This document shows, piece after piece, positions 27,694 through 39,306 of a DNA stretch of 64,000 bases. The stretch is from Pectobacterium wasabiae CFBP 3304 (GTDB taxonomy: Bacteria > Pseudomonadota > Gammaproteobacteria > Enterobacterales > Enterobacteriaceae). The stretch is taken from contig NZ_CP015750.1 in assembly GCF_001742185.1 (NCBI RefSeq), positions 1,178,001-1,242,000 of the forward strand, in the 5' to 3' direction. The notes beneath the pieces are model-generated. The model worked only from the letters and a program-made list of their open reading frames with translations, was not told the origin of the DNA and did no database searches. The translations under genes were made by a program, and so were the position numbers. Position 1 is the stretch's first letter; each line of letters opens with the position of its first letter.

Positions 27694-29841
27694 ATGAGCA
27701 CAATATTTACCCTATTGGCGATATTGCTTGCCTGTCTGATCGTTATCGGAGGTCTTGTCGGCTACCGTATGCGACGCCGTTTCCTGTCCGCTCGCCCCTT
27801 ACCTGTTTCGCAATCGCTTCCCCGTCGGTTAACTGAAGATGAACGGATCGCCATTGAGCGTTATCTGGCTCAGGAAAACAGTCAACAAACCACGCCGCTT
27901 GATATCCCCAATGCACAGCCAAAATTGCCGCGATCTCTGCAAAGTAATCGGGTGTATCCCATCACCCATACCATTACACGCTACGGCCTGAGCACCGATG
28001 CTCAGAATAAGTGGCGTTATTATATCGATACTCAGGAAATTCATCTGCCGCCCAATTGGGAACAGTTCATTACCGAAAACAACACCGTCGAACTAATTAA
28101 GACACGCTCGATCCCGTTGGTCATTTCCCTAAACGGGCATTCGCTAACCGAATGCCTCGACGAGCGTCCACTGGCTCCGCTACCGGCTGAAATCCCAGTG
28201 CCAAATGCGTCTATCCGTCAAGAAGGCAGTGAGCATGCGGAGTTGGTTACCATCCGCAAAGAAACGCGTGAAGAACACGTCATGCACCACTCCAGAGGGT
28301 TGAAAGAAACGGCCGTGCTCTGCCTGTCTTTTCTACTCCTGTTCATCAGCCTGAATAGCCCTATCGCCTTACTCCCCTGGTTGATTGGTACTGCAACGTT
28401 GCTGGTAGGCTGGAGTCTATGGCAGCTTTTCCGATCGCCGTCCGCCCAGGAACTGCGGGATGTACATTGCCTTCACGGCACTCCGCAAGGCTTGGGTTTG
28501 TTTGGAGAATCCAATCAGGGGCCGCTCGGCAATATCTCACTCGGCAACATCGATCTGATCTACCCGCCTCACTGGCAGCCCTATATCACACAGGATCTAG
28601 GGCGAAAAACAGACGTAGATATCTATCTCAACCGACAGGTGATCCGTCAAGGTGAGCACCTTTCACTGCATGATGAAGTGAAATATTTTCCGCTACAGCG
28701 CTGGGGCCGGAATCTGCTGCTGGCCGCAGGTTCACTGCTCAGCCTGATGTTGCTAGTCACTAACGTGCAGCTTGAACTGCCGTTAAAACTCAGTCTGGCT
28801 TGGCTTCAAGGCGCACAACACATTGAAGTAACGCAAGTCAGCAATCTGGAAAAAGCCCAACTCCGTATTGGTGACACGCTGGCGGTTCGCGGCAACGGCA
28901 TGTGTTATGTGCCAGCAGGCATTCACCCTGTCTCCGCACCATCGCCCTATGCATTCAGCCCTTTCGATTGCTCCGCGATTTACTGGAACAAAGCCGCACC
29001 ACTCCCACTGCCGGAATCCGAGACAATTGAAAAAACGTCCGCCTTGCTTAAATCCGTCAACAGCCAACTCCATCCACAAGCGGATAAAGAAGGTCAGGTC
29101 AATTCTCAGCTAGCGTCCACCATCCAGAAATCAGGGCTGATTCTGATGAAGAACTTCGCCGATGTCGTCCTGAGAACACAAGATTTGTGTAAACAGGAAA
29201 ACGATTGCTCCCGCCTGAAAAATGCGCTGGTGAATCTGAGTGACGTCAAAAACTGGAATACCTTGGTGAAAGATGCCGATTCCGGCAAGTTGAAAGGCAT
29301 GAATGTCGTGTTGCCCGCCGTCAGCGCAGAAACACTCGAATCATTGGTCAACAGTTCCACCGATCAATTCTTCTATCAGGAAATCAATAATGCGGCAGAG
29401 TCGCTGAACAGCCCGCCACCCGGTGGGTTCCTGATCCGCAGCGACGAAGGCCGGCAGTTCGTTAATCACCCGCTCCCTCCCATGCCGCTCAATGAATATC
29501 GTCCATCAGATCAGTGGCAGGAACTTCAGCGGCTTTCAGCGATGCTGCTGCATACGCCGTTTAATGCCACGGGTGTTATCACTCAACTCAATACCGATGC
29601 CAACGGAACGCAGCACATTAGCCTGCACAGTGAACCCGATGTCATTACCGTCTGGCGCTATCTCGGCAGTTGCCTGCTGCTGCTGCTCTTTTCCGCGACA
29701 TTTATCATTAATGCAGTTCTGACCGGAATTAAAATACGCAGAAGCCAGAAACGGGTTACCGATATTCAGCGCTATTACAGCTTACGCTTCAATATGATGG
29801 CGGATTCATTCCCGGATAATCGTCCTCTACTCCCCCGCTAA
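27694..29841 (+). CDS. igaA: IgaA, inner-membrane repressor of the Rcs phosphorelay
   Basis: A large multi-pass inner-membrane protein (715 residues; E. coli YrfF/IgaA is 711) that restrains Rcs signalling by contacting RcsD. Its loss is usually lethal unless Rcs is off. Membrane segments are visible at about residues 3-23, two close together at about 205-250 (LCLSFLLLFISLNSPIALLP and the next), at about 342-360 (LLLAAGSLLSLMLLVTNV), and near 655-675. A large periplasmic domain lies between the last two, with two Cys pairs in GNGMCYVPAG, PFDCSAIYW and LCKQENDCSRL, probably disulfides. GGAG lies 6 bases before the ATG. Confidence 0.95.
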   Translation: MSTIFTLLAILLACLIVIGGLVGYRMRRRFLSARPLPVSQSLPRRLTEDERIAIERYLAQENSQQTTPLDIPNAQPKLPRSLQSNRVYPITHTITRYGLSTDAQNKWRYYIDTQEIHLPPNWEQFITENNTVELIKTRSIPLVISLNGHSLTECLDERPLAPLPAEIPVPNASIRQEGSEHAELVTIRKETREEHVMHHSRGLKETAVLCLSFLLLFISLNSPIALLPWLIGTATLLVGWSLWQLFRSPSAQELRDVHCLHGTPQGLGLFGESNQGPLGNISLGNIDLIYPPHWQPYITQDLGRKTDVDIYLNRQVIRQGEHLSLHDEVKYFPLQRWGRNLLLAAGSLLSLMLLVTNVQLELPLKLSLAWLQGAQHIEVTQVSNLEKAQLRIGDTLAVRGNGMCYVPAGIHPVSAPSPYAFSPFDCSAIYWNKAAPLPLPESETIEKTSALLKSVNSQLHPQADKEGQVNSQLASTIQKSGLILMKNFADVVLRTQDLCKQENDCSRLKNALVNLSDVKNWNTLVKDADSGKLKGMNVVLPAVSAETLESLVNSSTDQFFYQEINNAAESLNSPPPGGFLIRSDEGRQFVNHPLPPMPLNEYRPSDQWQELQRLSAMLLHTPFNATGVITQLNTDANGTQHISLHSEPDVITVWRYLGSCLLLLLFSATFIINAVLTGIKIRRSQKRVTDIQRYYSLRFNMMADSFPDNRPLLPR

Positions 29842-29968
29842 CAGCATCGTGCCCTCTCTACGATTATGCTAACCTAGCGGAATCGATTTCTTGTCACTAT
29901 TGTCACTATTGCATTGCGCGTCTCCTGCTTCATCACTCCTATGGCACGGCGCGACATCTGGAGTCGTT

Positions 29969-30655
29969 ATGAACCCCCACGTTAACTGGCACGACATCGA
30001 CACCGTGATACTGGATATGGATGGCACGCTGCTCGATCTGGCGTTTGACAGCTATTTCTGGCTTAAACTGGTCCCGCAGTCGCTCAGTGAAAAACGTCAA
30101 ATCAGCCTTGAACAGGCACACCAACTTATCCAACGAGAGTATCAAGCCGTTCAGCACACGCTGAGCTGGTACTGCTTCGATTACTGGACGGAACGTCTCG
30201 ATCTGGATATCTATCAGATGACGACAGATATCGGCACGCGTGCCCGATTGCGCGACGACACCACGCCGTTTTTAGCGGCGCTGCGTGAGTGCGGTAAAGA
30301 GACAATTCTGCTAACTAACGCCCACCCGCACAGTCTGGCGGTAAAAATCGAGCATACGGGGCTGGATCAGCACCTTGATTTATTGCTTTCCACCCATACT
30401 TATGGGTATCCGAAAGAGAATCAGCGCTTGTGGCAGGCCGTACAACAGCAAACCGGTTTCGACCCCGCCAGAACCCTGTTTGTGGATGACAGCGAACCGA
30501 TTCTGGATGCCGCGAAAACCTTCGGCATCCATTACTGTCTGGGCGTGCGTAATCCAGATTCTGACCAGCAGGAGAAGGCGTTCCAGCAACATCCGTCAAT
30601 GAACGACTATCTTGCGCTGCTACCGGCTCTGCGTCACTCCGTTAACGCAGGATAA
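29969..30655 (+). CDS. yrfG: GMP/IMP nucleotidase YrfG (HAD family)
   Basis: A HAD-superfamily 5'-nucleotidase; the E. coli homologue acts on GMP and IMP. The nucleophile motif DMDGTLLDL (near residues 16-24), motif II ILLTNAHP, the Lys in YPKENQRLW and motif IV LFVDDSEPILDAAK are present. The start is the ATG at 29969 with GGAG upstream; the frame is open further upstream, but the text before it is not conserved. It is followed by igaA-locus partners hslR and hslO, with a repeat element in the gap. Confidence 0.92.
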   Translation: MNPHVNWHDIDTVILDMDGTLLDLAFDSYFWLKLVPQSLSEKRQISLEQAHQLIQREYQAVQHTLSWYCFDYWTERLDLDIYQMTTDIGTRARLRDDTTPFLAALRECGKETILLTNAHPHSLAVKIEHTGLDQHLDLLLSTHTYGYPKENQRLWQAVQQQTGFDPARTLFVDDSEPILDAAKTFGIHYCLGVRNPDSDQQEKAFQQHPSMNDYLALLPALRHSVNAG

Positions 30656-30659
30656 ATCA

Positions 30660-30755
30660 GGTGGCCTGAGGGGGAAACATGGTGATGAGGTTCCCGCAGG
30701 GATGCCTCGCGCCGTGGTCGCCACCAGTAACGCGATCCTTAAACGATCGGCATTA
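30660..30755 (-). repeat. Copy 2 of a nested-palindrome intergenic repeat
   Basis: The gap between yrfG and hslR holds a diverged copy, in the opposite orientation, of the structured element at 55007-55150. Shared blocks read on the minus strand include GCGACCACG, then CGGGAACCTCATC, then ATGTTTC, and at the outer end an 18-bp block around CTTAA that is near-identical. GGTGGC (30660-30665) pairs with GCCACC (30720-30725) around a core hairpin GAGG-CCC-GGG-CCTC. It would lie within the message if yrfG and hslR are cotranscribed. Confidence 0.65.
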
Positions 30756-30773
30756 GGGTAATCAGGGGAATTT

Positions 30774-31184
30774 ATGGCAAAAGCTACCGAGCAGGCTGAC
30801 GACGCCGTTCGTCTGGACAAATGGCTCTGGGCTGCACGTTTCTATAAAACCCGAGCAATAGCCCGCGAAATGATCGACGGCGGCAAAGTGCACTATAACG
30901 GGCAACGCGGCAAACCGAGCAAACAGGTCGAGCTGAATGCCGAGATTAAACTGCGTCAGGGGAATGATGAACGCACCGTAATTATCTTAGCCGTCAGCGG
31001 CCAGCGCAGAAGCGCGACAGAAGCGCAGGCGCTGTATCAGGAAACGGCAGCAAGCGTTGAGAAACGAGAAAAGGTGGCACAGGCGCGGAAAATGAATGCG
31101 CTGACGATGCCACACCCCGATCGCCGCCCTGACAAAAAAGAGCGACGCGATCTGATTAAATTTAAATACAGCGATCAGGACTAA
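30774..31184 (+). CDS. hslR: Heat-shock ribosome-associated protein Hsp15
   Basis: An S4-domain RNA-binding protein (136 residues) that rescues stalled 50S subunits carrying a nascent chain. The S4 domain begins VRLDKWLWAARFYKTRAIAREMIDGGKVHYNG (residues 10-41). The C-terminus is basic and helical. AGGGG lies upstream of the ATG. It precedes hslO, as in other enterobacteria. Confidence 0.96.
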   Translation: MAKATEQADDAVRLDKWLWAARFYKTRAIAREMIDGGKVHYNGQRGKPSKQVELNAEIKLRQGNDERTVIILAVSGQRRSATEAQALYQETAASVEKREKVAQARKMNALTMPHPDRRPDKKERRDLIKFKYSDQD

Positions 31185-31270
31185 CGCGCTGCGCTTCTGA
31201 GAAGACTCGGCAATCGCCGCACTCCTAGCCGCCGCACAATTCATCGCCGTACCAAGACGAGAAAAATATC

Positions 31271-32140
31271 ATGGCTCACGACCAACTACACCGTTATCTG
31301 TTTGAAAATTACGCCGTTCGTGGCGAGTTGGTGACAGTTAACAAGACGTATCAACGTGTTTTAACCAACCACGACTACCCATCTGCGGTGCAAACATTGC
31401 TGGGTGAAATGCTGGTTGCCACCAGCCTGCTGACAGCAACGCTAAAATTCAGCGGTGATATTACCGTTCAGCTTCAGGGTGATGGCCCGCTGAAGCTGGC
31501 AGTGATTAACGGTAACCACCAGCAGCAGATGCGCGGCGTTGCCCGTCTGCAAGGCGATATCGCACCAGAGAGCACGCTGAAAGAGATGGTCGGCAATGGC
31601 TATCTGGTCATTACGATTACGCCGACCGACGGCGAACGTTATCAAGGTGTTGTTGGGTTAGAAGGTGAAACCGTTGCTGAATGTCTGGAAAGCTATTTCC
31701 AGCAGTCCGAACAGTTGCCGACACGGCTGTTTATCCGTACCGGACAGCACGAAGGCAATCCGGTCGCCGCTGGCATGCTGCTACAGGTACTGCCCGCGCA
31801 GGATACCGACCGCAATGATTTTGATCATCTGGCCCAGCTCACCACGACAGTCAAAGCCGAGGAGCTGTTTACCCTACCTGCCCACGAGGTGCTGTATCGC
31901 CTTTACCATCAGGAAGAGGTTACCGTGTATGAACCACAGGATGTCGAATTCCAGTGTCACTGTTCGCGCGATCGTTGCGCAGATGCATTAATGACGCTGT
32001 CCGATCAGGAAATTAATGAGATGATCGAGCAGGACGGTGAAATCGATATGCACTGTGATTATTGTGGCACGCACTACCTGTTTAATTCACTGGACATCCG
32101 CGCGATTCGGCACGATACATCAGGAAATCTGTTGCATTAG
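31271..32140 (+). CDS. hslO: Redox-regulated chaperone Hsp33
   Basis: A holdase that is switched on by oxidative unfolding. The zinc switch is visible near the C-terminus: CHC (in [10 protein letters not shown], near residue 235) and CDYC (near residue 267), the Cys-x-Cys ... Cys-x2-Cys arrangement. 289 residues, the family size. Its terminator follows directly. Confidence 0.97.
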   Translation: MAHDQLHRYLFENYAVRGELVTVNKTYQRVLTNHDYPSAVQTLLGEMLVATSLLTATLKFSGDITVQLQGDGPLKLAVINGNHQQQMRGVARLQGDIAPESTLKEMVGNGYLVITITPTDGERYQGVVGLEGETVAECLESYFQQSEQLPTRLFIRTGQHEGNPVAAGMLLQVLPAQDTDRNDFDHLAQLTTTVKAEELFTLPAHEVLYRLYHQEEVTVYEPQDVEFQCHCSRDRCADALMTLSDQEINEMIEQDGEIDMHCDYCGTHYLFNSLDIRAIRHDTSGNLLH

Positions 32141-32147
32141 TCTTTTT

Positions 32148-32176
32148 AACGGGTACGACAGTACCCGTTTTATTTT
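32148..32176 (+). terminator. hslO terminator
   Basis: A perfect 9-bp stem (AACGGGTAC / GTACCCGTT) with a GACA loop, followed by TTATTTT, 8 bases after the hslO stop. Confidence 0.93.
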
Positions 32177-32337
32177 GCTTATTCTCCCGCCTGCAAACCA
32201 CCGTGGTTATTTTTCAAACACCATGAATAAGCAAAGTTATTAATGAATTTATTTAATTTTATGATTGCTATCGCGGTTAAAATAAGCTCACTCCCTACAA
32301 TGTTTAGTAGTACGACTATAACTTGAGGAGTAGCAAC

Positions 32338-33957
32338 ATGCAGATCAACGGTATTACCCCGCAAGCCCTGGCTGCTTATGGAATCCATGATGTCCGCGAT
32401 ATTGTCTACAATCCCAGCTACGAACTGCTTTTTAAAGAAGAACGCTCCCCTACCCTACAAGGTTATGAACGCGGCATCGAAACCCAACTGGGTGCAGTAG
32501 CCGTTGATACCGGCATCTTTACCGGCCGTTCCCCGAAAGACAAATACATCGTGCGCGATGACATTACCCGCGACACCGTGTGGTGGTCCGATCAAGGCAA
32601 AGGTAAGAACGATAACCACCCTCTGAGCCAGGAAACCTGGACGCACCTAAAAGAACTCGTCACCACGCAGTTATCCGGCAAGCGGTTGTTCATCGTCGAT
32701 GCTTTCTGCGGTGCTAATCCAGACAGCCGCCTCAGCGTGCGCTTTGTGACCGAAGTGGCCTGGCAGGCGCATTTCGTCAAAAACATGTTTATCCGCCCGA
32801 GCGATGAAGAGCTGGAAGGTTTTGAACCGGATTTCATCGTGATGAACGGTGCAAAATGCACCAACCCAAACTGGCAGGAACAGGGGCTGAACTCTGAAAA
32901 CTTCGTCGCGTTCAACCTGACGGAGCGCATCCAACTGATTGGCGGCACCTGGTACGGTGGCGAAATGAAGAAAGGGATGTTCTCCATCATGAACTACCTG
33001 CTGCCGCTGAAAGGCATCGCCTCGATGCACTGCTCGGCAAACGTCGGTGAAAAAGGCGATGTGGCGGTCTTCTTCGGCCTGTCCGGTACGGGTAAAACCA
33101 CGCTGTCCACCGATCCGAAACGCCAACTGATTGGTGATGACGAGCACGGCTGGGACGACGACGGCGTCTTCAACTTTGAAGGCGGCTGCTATGCCAAAAC
33201 CATTAAGCTATCCAAAGAAGCGGAGCCAGATATCTACGGTGCCATCAAACGCGATGCACTGCTGGAAAACGTTACGGTGCTGGCAGACGGCACCGTGGAC
33301 TTCAACGACGGTTCCAAAACCGAGAACACTCGCGTCTCTTACCCGATCTACCACATTCATAATATCGTTAAACCCGTTTCTAAAGCGGGCCACGCGACCA
33401 AAGTGATCTTCCTGACGGCGGATGCCTTCGGCGTGCTGCCACCGGTTTCTCGCCTAACGTCCGATCAAACGCAGTATCATTTCCTGTCTGGCTTTACGGC
33501 TAAACTGGCGGGAACCGAGCGCGGCGTGACGGAGCCGACACCGACCTTCTCCGCCTGCTTCGGTGCAGCCTTCCTGATGCTGCACCCAACGCAGTACGCC
33601 GAAGTGCTGGTGAAACGTATGAAGGCAGCAGGCGCGCAGGCCTATCTGGTGAATACCGGTTGGAACGGCAGCGGCAAGCGTATTTCAATCAAGGATACGA
33701 GAGGGATTATTGACGCCATTCTAAACGGCAGCATTGATGATGCAGAAATGCAGACGCTGCCGGTCTTCGATTTGGCCATCCCGACCTCACTGCCCGGCGT
33801 CAATCCTGACATTCTCGATCCGCGTGATACCTACGCGAGCGTCGAAGCGTGGCAGGAAAAAGCGGACGATCTGGCACAGCGCTTTATCACCAACTTCGAT
33901 AAATACACCGATGCACCAGCAGGTGCCGCGCTGGTCAAAGCAGGACCGAAGCGGTAA
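32338..33957 (+). CDS. pckA: Phosphoenolpyruvate carboxykinase (ATP)
   Basis: Converts oxaloacetate and ATP to PEP, the first step of gluconeogenesis. The start is the ATG at 32338, behind GAGGAG, giving [15 protein letters not shown]; an upstream in-frame ATG at 32323 has no such site. 539 residues. The kinase-type P-loop [14 protein letters not shown] (near residue 248), the metal site [24 protein letters not shown] and the [11 protein letters not shown] segment are intact. It is set between hslO and the convergent envZ, as in E. coli. Confidence 0.98.
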   Translation: MQINGITPQALAAYGIHDVRDIVYNPSYELLFKEERSPTLQGYERGIETQLGAVAVDTGIFTGRSPKDKYIVRDDITRDTVWWSDQGKGKNDNHPLSQETWTHLKELVTTQLSGKRLFIVDAFCGANPDSRLSVRFVTEVAWQAHFVKNMFIRPSDEELEGFEPDFIVMNGAKCTNPNWQEQGLNSENFVAFNLTERIQLIGGTWYGGEMKKGMFSIMNYLLPLKGIASMHCSANVGEKGDVAVFFGLSGTGKTTLSTDPKRQLIGDDEHGWDDDGVFNFEGGCYAKTIKLSKEAEPDIYGAIKRDALLENVTVLADGTVDFNDGSKTENTRVSYPIYHIHNIVKPVSKAGHATKVIFLTADAFGVLPPVSRLTSDQTQYHFLSGFTAKLAGTERGVTEPTPTFSACFGAAFLMLHPTQYAEVLVKRMKAAGAQAYLVNTGWNGSGKRISIKDTRGIIDAILNGSIDDAEMQTLPVFDLAIPTSLPGVNPDILDPRDTYASVEAWQEKADDLAQRFITNFDKYTDAPAGAALVKAGPKR

Positions 33958-33983
33958 CTACAGATAAGAAAACCATTACGAAA

Positions 33984-34004
33984 AAGGCGCGGAATCCGCG
34001 CCTT
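33984..34004 (+). terminator. pckA terminator (first of a near-identical pair)
   Basis: AAGGCGCGGA and TCCGCGCCTT form a perfect palindrome with almost no loop; in practice an 8-bp GC stem with a GAATC loop. It is preceded by AAAAA and followed by few T residues. The same 17-bp core recurs at 34171-34187. Confidence 0.75.
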
Positions 34005-34041
34005 CAGATCGTTGACAACCTATTTGCCAAATGGAAACGGG

Positions 34042-34138
34042 AGTAACGGAATAGAAGAGTAAAGCGTTTGCGCCAGGGATGGCGCAAGCCGAGCGTACAT
34101 GGACGTATTCACAGCGTCTTTACGATCTATCCGTTACT
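34042..34138. repeat. 97-bp imperfect palindrome between pckA and envZ
   Basis: The ends AGTAACGGA (34042-34050) and TCCGTTACT (34130-34138) are perfect complements. Further in, GTAAAG-CG faces CGTCTTTAC, and the centre holds a perfect TTGCGCC/GGCGCAA hairpin (34068-34087). The whole can fold as one long hairpin on either strand. It resembles an enterobacterial intergenic repeat unit; whether it is dispersed in the genome cannot be seen from this window. Confidence 0.6.
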
Positions 34139-34165
34139 ACCGCTCGACGGTCTTTGTCGTAATCT

Positions 34166-34194
34166 AAGAAAGGCGCGGAATCCGCGCCTTTCTT
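34166..34194. terminator. Bidirectional terminator between pckA and envZ
   Basis: AAGAAAGGCGCGGA faces TCCGCGCCTTTCTT, a 14-bp perfect match with T-rich DNA on the right and A-rich on the left. It can end transcription of pckA on the plus strand and envZ on the minus strand. It repeats the core of the first pckA terminator exactly. Confidence 0.85.
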
Positions 34195-34220
34195 ATTCAT
34201 GCCAGTGCTGCCCAAAATGC

Positions 34221-36298
<2,078 letters not shown>

Positions 36299-36675
36299 TC
36301 TCTTTCTCCAAAGGCGTAATAGCGCCGACGCTGCTATTGTTCAGAAACACACGAATTACTGACAGTCGTTTCTGGTATACATTCTAGGCAAAATTGTTAC
36401 AAAGCATATTAAAATTCGTGTAATCAATCATTTCCTGTGCTGTCAGTCATAAAATCATCGGTGATTTACGCAGGTCGTGGTTAGCAAAGATTGTGGTTTA
36501 CCAAGATTATAGTAACGCCGCCGCCAATAAAAAGGCACCGTGGCGGCAAATGTCCTCCATCAGACATTCCACGTTTGATATATCGACATTTTCAGAGGGA
36601 CGCAGGAACGGCACGGGCATAAGGACAATGCGGTGGGTCATACGGTCAAACATTCGCCCGACATAACGGACACGC
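36299..36675 (-). promoter_or_regulatory. ompR upstream region
   Basis: About 380 bases upstream of ompR on the minus strand, with no supported gene. In E. coli greB starts here, divergent from ompR; in this window it does not. The AT-rich part near 36390-36440 is the most likely place for the ompR promoter. Confidence 0.45.
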
Positions 36676-36702
36676 GCAGCTCCGGCGTAACGCCGAAGCT
36701 GC
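36676..36702 (-). terminator. Hairpin after the siderophore-binding-protein gene
   Basis: GCAGCT-C-CGGCG and CGCCG-A-AGCTGC form an 11-bp stem with one mismatch and a TAA loop, 7 bases after the stop of the minus-strand gene. No T-run follows, so it is a weak terminator at best. Confidence 0.5.
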
Positions 36703-36709
36703 CTCTCAT

Positions 36710-37861
36710 TTACGGCGTAAGGCTGACGAAATAGCCCGGCTGGTAGCCCACCGGTAAAAACTGCTGATGAAGCTGACGGAAGGTGTCATCCGCATTGAGA
36801 TCGCGGAATAAGTCTGGGTGAAACCACTCAGCCAGTTGCTGAATCGCGATGAAATCATACGGGCCGTTGTAAAACTGATGCCAGATGGCATGGAACGCAC
36901 GCTTCTGTTTGGCAATGCTGTTGGTATACGCCGGACGCCCCAAAAACCATTCAAGCCGCTTGCGCCCTTCGGTTATATCCTGTCCCGGCCCTAAGCCAAT
37001 CCAGCGCCCGCCGGGTACGAAGGCTTCAAAGTTGCCGCTGGTGATCACCACGACTTCCGGGTTTTCCACAATCACCTGCTCAGGATGCATCTGCATGAAG
37101 GTATTCGGCGCGTTTTTCGCTGCCACGTTGTCGCCACCCGCCAACTGCACGAACTTACCGAAGTTATCCCGGCCAAACGTCAGGCAGCACTCATCGGTAT
37201 AGCCCCCCAGTCGCTCAATGAACACGCGCGGAGAACGCGGGTGCTTAGCCGTCAGCACGTCGGAAACGCGTTTTAGCTGCGCCTCACGGAACGTGAGAAA
37301 CGCTTCGGCACGCGCTTCCTGATGAAACAGCTTGCCGAACAGGCGCAGGGTCGGCGCGGTGTTTTCCAGCGGGTGATAGCGGAAATCGACATACACAATC
37401 GGAATGCCAACACTATCCAATATCCGGTCATAGCCCGCATCGACAATCGCCCGCTGCGCCTCAATGTTCATAATGATGACGTCCGGCTTCAACGACACGG
37501 CCTGCTCCACGTCAAACGTGCCTTTCTCCGTGCCATCAAACGTCGGGATCGTCGCCAGTTGAGGAAAACGATCGCGATACTGGTGCCACGTTGCAGGATC
37601 GGATTGAATCAGATCGCGCCGCCAGGCAACTATTCTTTTCGCCGGATCTTCTCTGTCGAGCATGGCAACCAGATAAAGCTGACGCCCTTCCCCCAGCATC
37701 ACGCGCTGCACCGGCGTGTTGACTCTCACCTCACGCCCTAACACATCCTTAATGATGGTCGACGTTTGCGCTGCCAGCCCTGCCAGCGGTGACAGGAGTA
37801 CCATCAACAGCGCACCCAAAAATAACGGACGGCAACGCTGCCGCTTCCAGCTAGTAAACAT
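36710..37861 (-). CDS. Periplasmic iron-siderophore-binding protein (FecB/BtuF-type)
   Basis: A solute-binding protein for a ferric siderophore. The start chosen is the ATG at 37861, giving a clear signal peptide (basic WKRQRCR then LFLGALLMVLLSPLAGLAA) and an 11-base overlap with the MFS gene; an ATG at 37894 is also possible. The mature part has the family pattern TSTIIKDVLGREVRVNTPVQRVML, SLKPDVIIMNIEA and ENPEVVVITSGNF. 383 residues, longer than usual for the family, with an extra C-terminal helical part rich in aromatic residues. No permease or ATPase for it lies in the window, so import through the inner membrane must use the MFS protein or components elsewhere. Confidence 0.85.
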   Translation of the reverse strand: MFTSWKRQRCRPLFLGALLMVLLSPLAGLAAQTSTIIKDVLGREVRVNTPVQRVMLGEGRQLYLVAMLDREDPAKRIVAWRRDLIQSDPATWHQYRDRFPQLATIPTFDGTEKGTFDVEQAVSLKPDVIIMNIEAQRAIVDAGYDRILDSVGIPIVYVDFRYHPLENTAPTLRLFGKLFHQEARAEAFLTFREAQLKRVSDVLTAKHPRSPRVFIERLGGYTDECCLTFGRDNFGKFVQLAGGDNVAAKNAPNTFMQMHPEQVIVENPEVVVITSGNFEAFVPGGRWIGLGPGQDITEGRKRLEWFLGRPAYTNSIAKQKRAFHAIWHQFYNGPYDFIAIQQLAEWFHPDLFRDLNADDTFRQLHQQFLPVGYQPGYFVSLTP

Positions 37862-39104
37862 TTTCGATATTTCCCTTCGTCGAGAGAGAGTCATGTTTTT
37901 CCGCTTGTCTCCGCAAGCGTCGTAGCAGCACCAGAGCAACCAGAAAGGTCACCAGATACGCAGCACCAACGCAGAAGAATAGCGAACGTAATCCGGGGGA
38001 GTAGAGAACTAATCCGCCCAAAGAAATGCCAAGAATCGAGGCAAACTGGCTGACGCTTTGCGCCACGCCGAGTATGAACCCCTGTTGCCCAGCCCCTGCC
38101 GCACGGGAAATCAGCGCCATTAGAACCGGCGTGGTTGCCCCCAGCAGTACGCCCCATAGGAAGTAAAGCGGGATGAAAATCGCAATATTCAGCATCGTCG
38201 CAGCCGTCAATGTCACGATGGCGCAGGCCAGCATGACCACGCACAGGCGGCTCAGCGTCTGTTGCAGCGAGAGGTTTTCAAAATAGCGCGCCCACAATGA
38301 CGCAGAGACAATCACGCCGGTCGCTTGTAAGCCATAGCATAGACCGATAACCCACTTATCCACCTGAAAGAAGCCGTCCATGTAGAGGGAAAACGGCGTT
38401 TGCGGGATCATACGGCTGGTCAGCAACAGGCCGGAAATCAGCAGTAGAGCGGGAATCGGTGACCGTACCCAGAGCCGTTTGCGGGGAACGTCTTTTACCT
38501 GCGCGTCCTTGGTCGGAACAGTAGAAGTCACGGGGACAACATGCGGCAGAAATAGTGCTACGGTGATGCCACATAGCGCACACAGGATCGCGGCGCTCAG
38601 GTTGATCCAGAAGAAGTTCAGGTAATCGAGGATCAGCCCGCCGACAATCGCCCCCAGCAGCGATCCCACGTTGGTAGAGACCTGAAGCCAGGCAAACAGC
38701 CGCGTGCGCTGTAACGGGCTGACCACGGCGACACCATACGCCTGCGCGGGTGCAATATAACCCGCACAGGCCCCCTGAATAAAACGCAGTGCGACTATCA
38801 TCCAGATATCATTGGCCCACGCCAGCCCAAGCTGAGTCAACGCCAGCCCGAACAACGCGCGGATCATCATGGCTTTGTTGCCCAGCCGATCGCCCATCCG
38901 TCCCCAGAAAGCACTGGTCAGCATAATGCCCAGCATCGGCCCGATGTACACGGCAATCCCCGCGATACTCAGTTCCGCGCCGGACGACATACTTTCCAGA
39001 TGTAGCGGCCAAAACGGCCCGCTCATCTCCATCGCCCCCATCGCCACCAGTTGTACGACAAACATAAAGTGGATGATGAACGCGGCCTGCCCGCTTAAGC
39101 GCAT
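37851..39104 (-). CDS. MFS transporter, siderophore-locus type
   Basis: A 12-segment major facilitator (417 residues). The loop 2-3 signature GRMGDRLGNKAMMIRAL (near residue 68) is typical of drug-proton antiporters, and a long cytoplasmic loop with basic residues lies in the middle (VPTKDAQVKDVPRKRLW). AAGGAA lies upstream of the ATG. Placed between a TonB-dependent receptor and a siderophore-binding protein, it may export a siderophore or move an iron-siderophore or its fragments across the inner membrane. The direction cannot be judged from the sequence. Confidence 0.82.
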   Translation of the reverse strand: MRLSGQAAFIIHFMFVVQLVAMGAMEMSGPFWPLHLESMSSGAELSIAGIAVYIGPMLGIMLTSAFWGRMGDRLGNKAMMIRALFGLALTQLGLAWANDIWMIVALRFIQGACAGYIAPAQAYGVAVVSPLQRTRLFAWLQVSTNVGSLLGAIVGGLILDYLNFFWINLSAAILCALCGITVALFLPHVVPVTSTVPTKDAQVKDVPRKRLWVRSPIPALLLISGLLLTSRMIPQTPFSLYMDGFFQVDKWVIGLCYGLQATGVIVSASLWARYFENLSLQQTLSRLCVVMLACAIVTLTAATMLNIAIFIPLYFLWGVLLGATTPVLMALISRAAGAGQQGFILGVAQSVSQFASILGISLGGLVLYSPGLRSLFFCVGAAYLVTFLVALVLLRRLRRQAEKHDSLSTKGNIENVY

Positions 39105-39164
39105 GCGTCAATTCCTTCTGGTTCCACAGCATCACCCAACCTCATTACAATAGCGGCCATTACG

Positions 39165-39266
39165 TCAACCCATCCCATCATCCCAACCAACGCGGCGAAG
39201 AATAGTCGGGACAATCCTGTGTAACAGCCGGGAAAACACTGCGACAAAGCCAGACAGGTTGCTCAT
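39165..39266 (-). CDS. Possible 33-residue small protein between receptor and MFS genes
   Basis: A short frame starting MSNLSGFVAVFSRLLHRIVP, with a strong AAGGAG 6 bases before the ATG at 39266. The product would be small, basic and partly hydrophobic (one amphipathic helix). I do not recognise it. The near-perfect ribosome-binding site in an otherwise empty 202-base gap is the only support; it could be a leader peptide or a decayed start. Confidence 0.4.
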   Translation of the reverse strand: MSNLSGFVAVFSRLLHRIVPTILRRVGWDDGMG

Positions 39267-39306
39267 GGCCATCTCCTTAACGAGGGGCTTCTTATAACCC
39301 GCTTCC

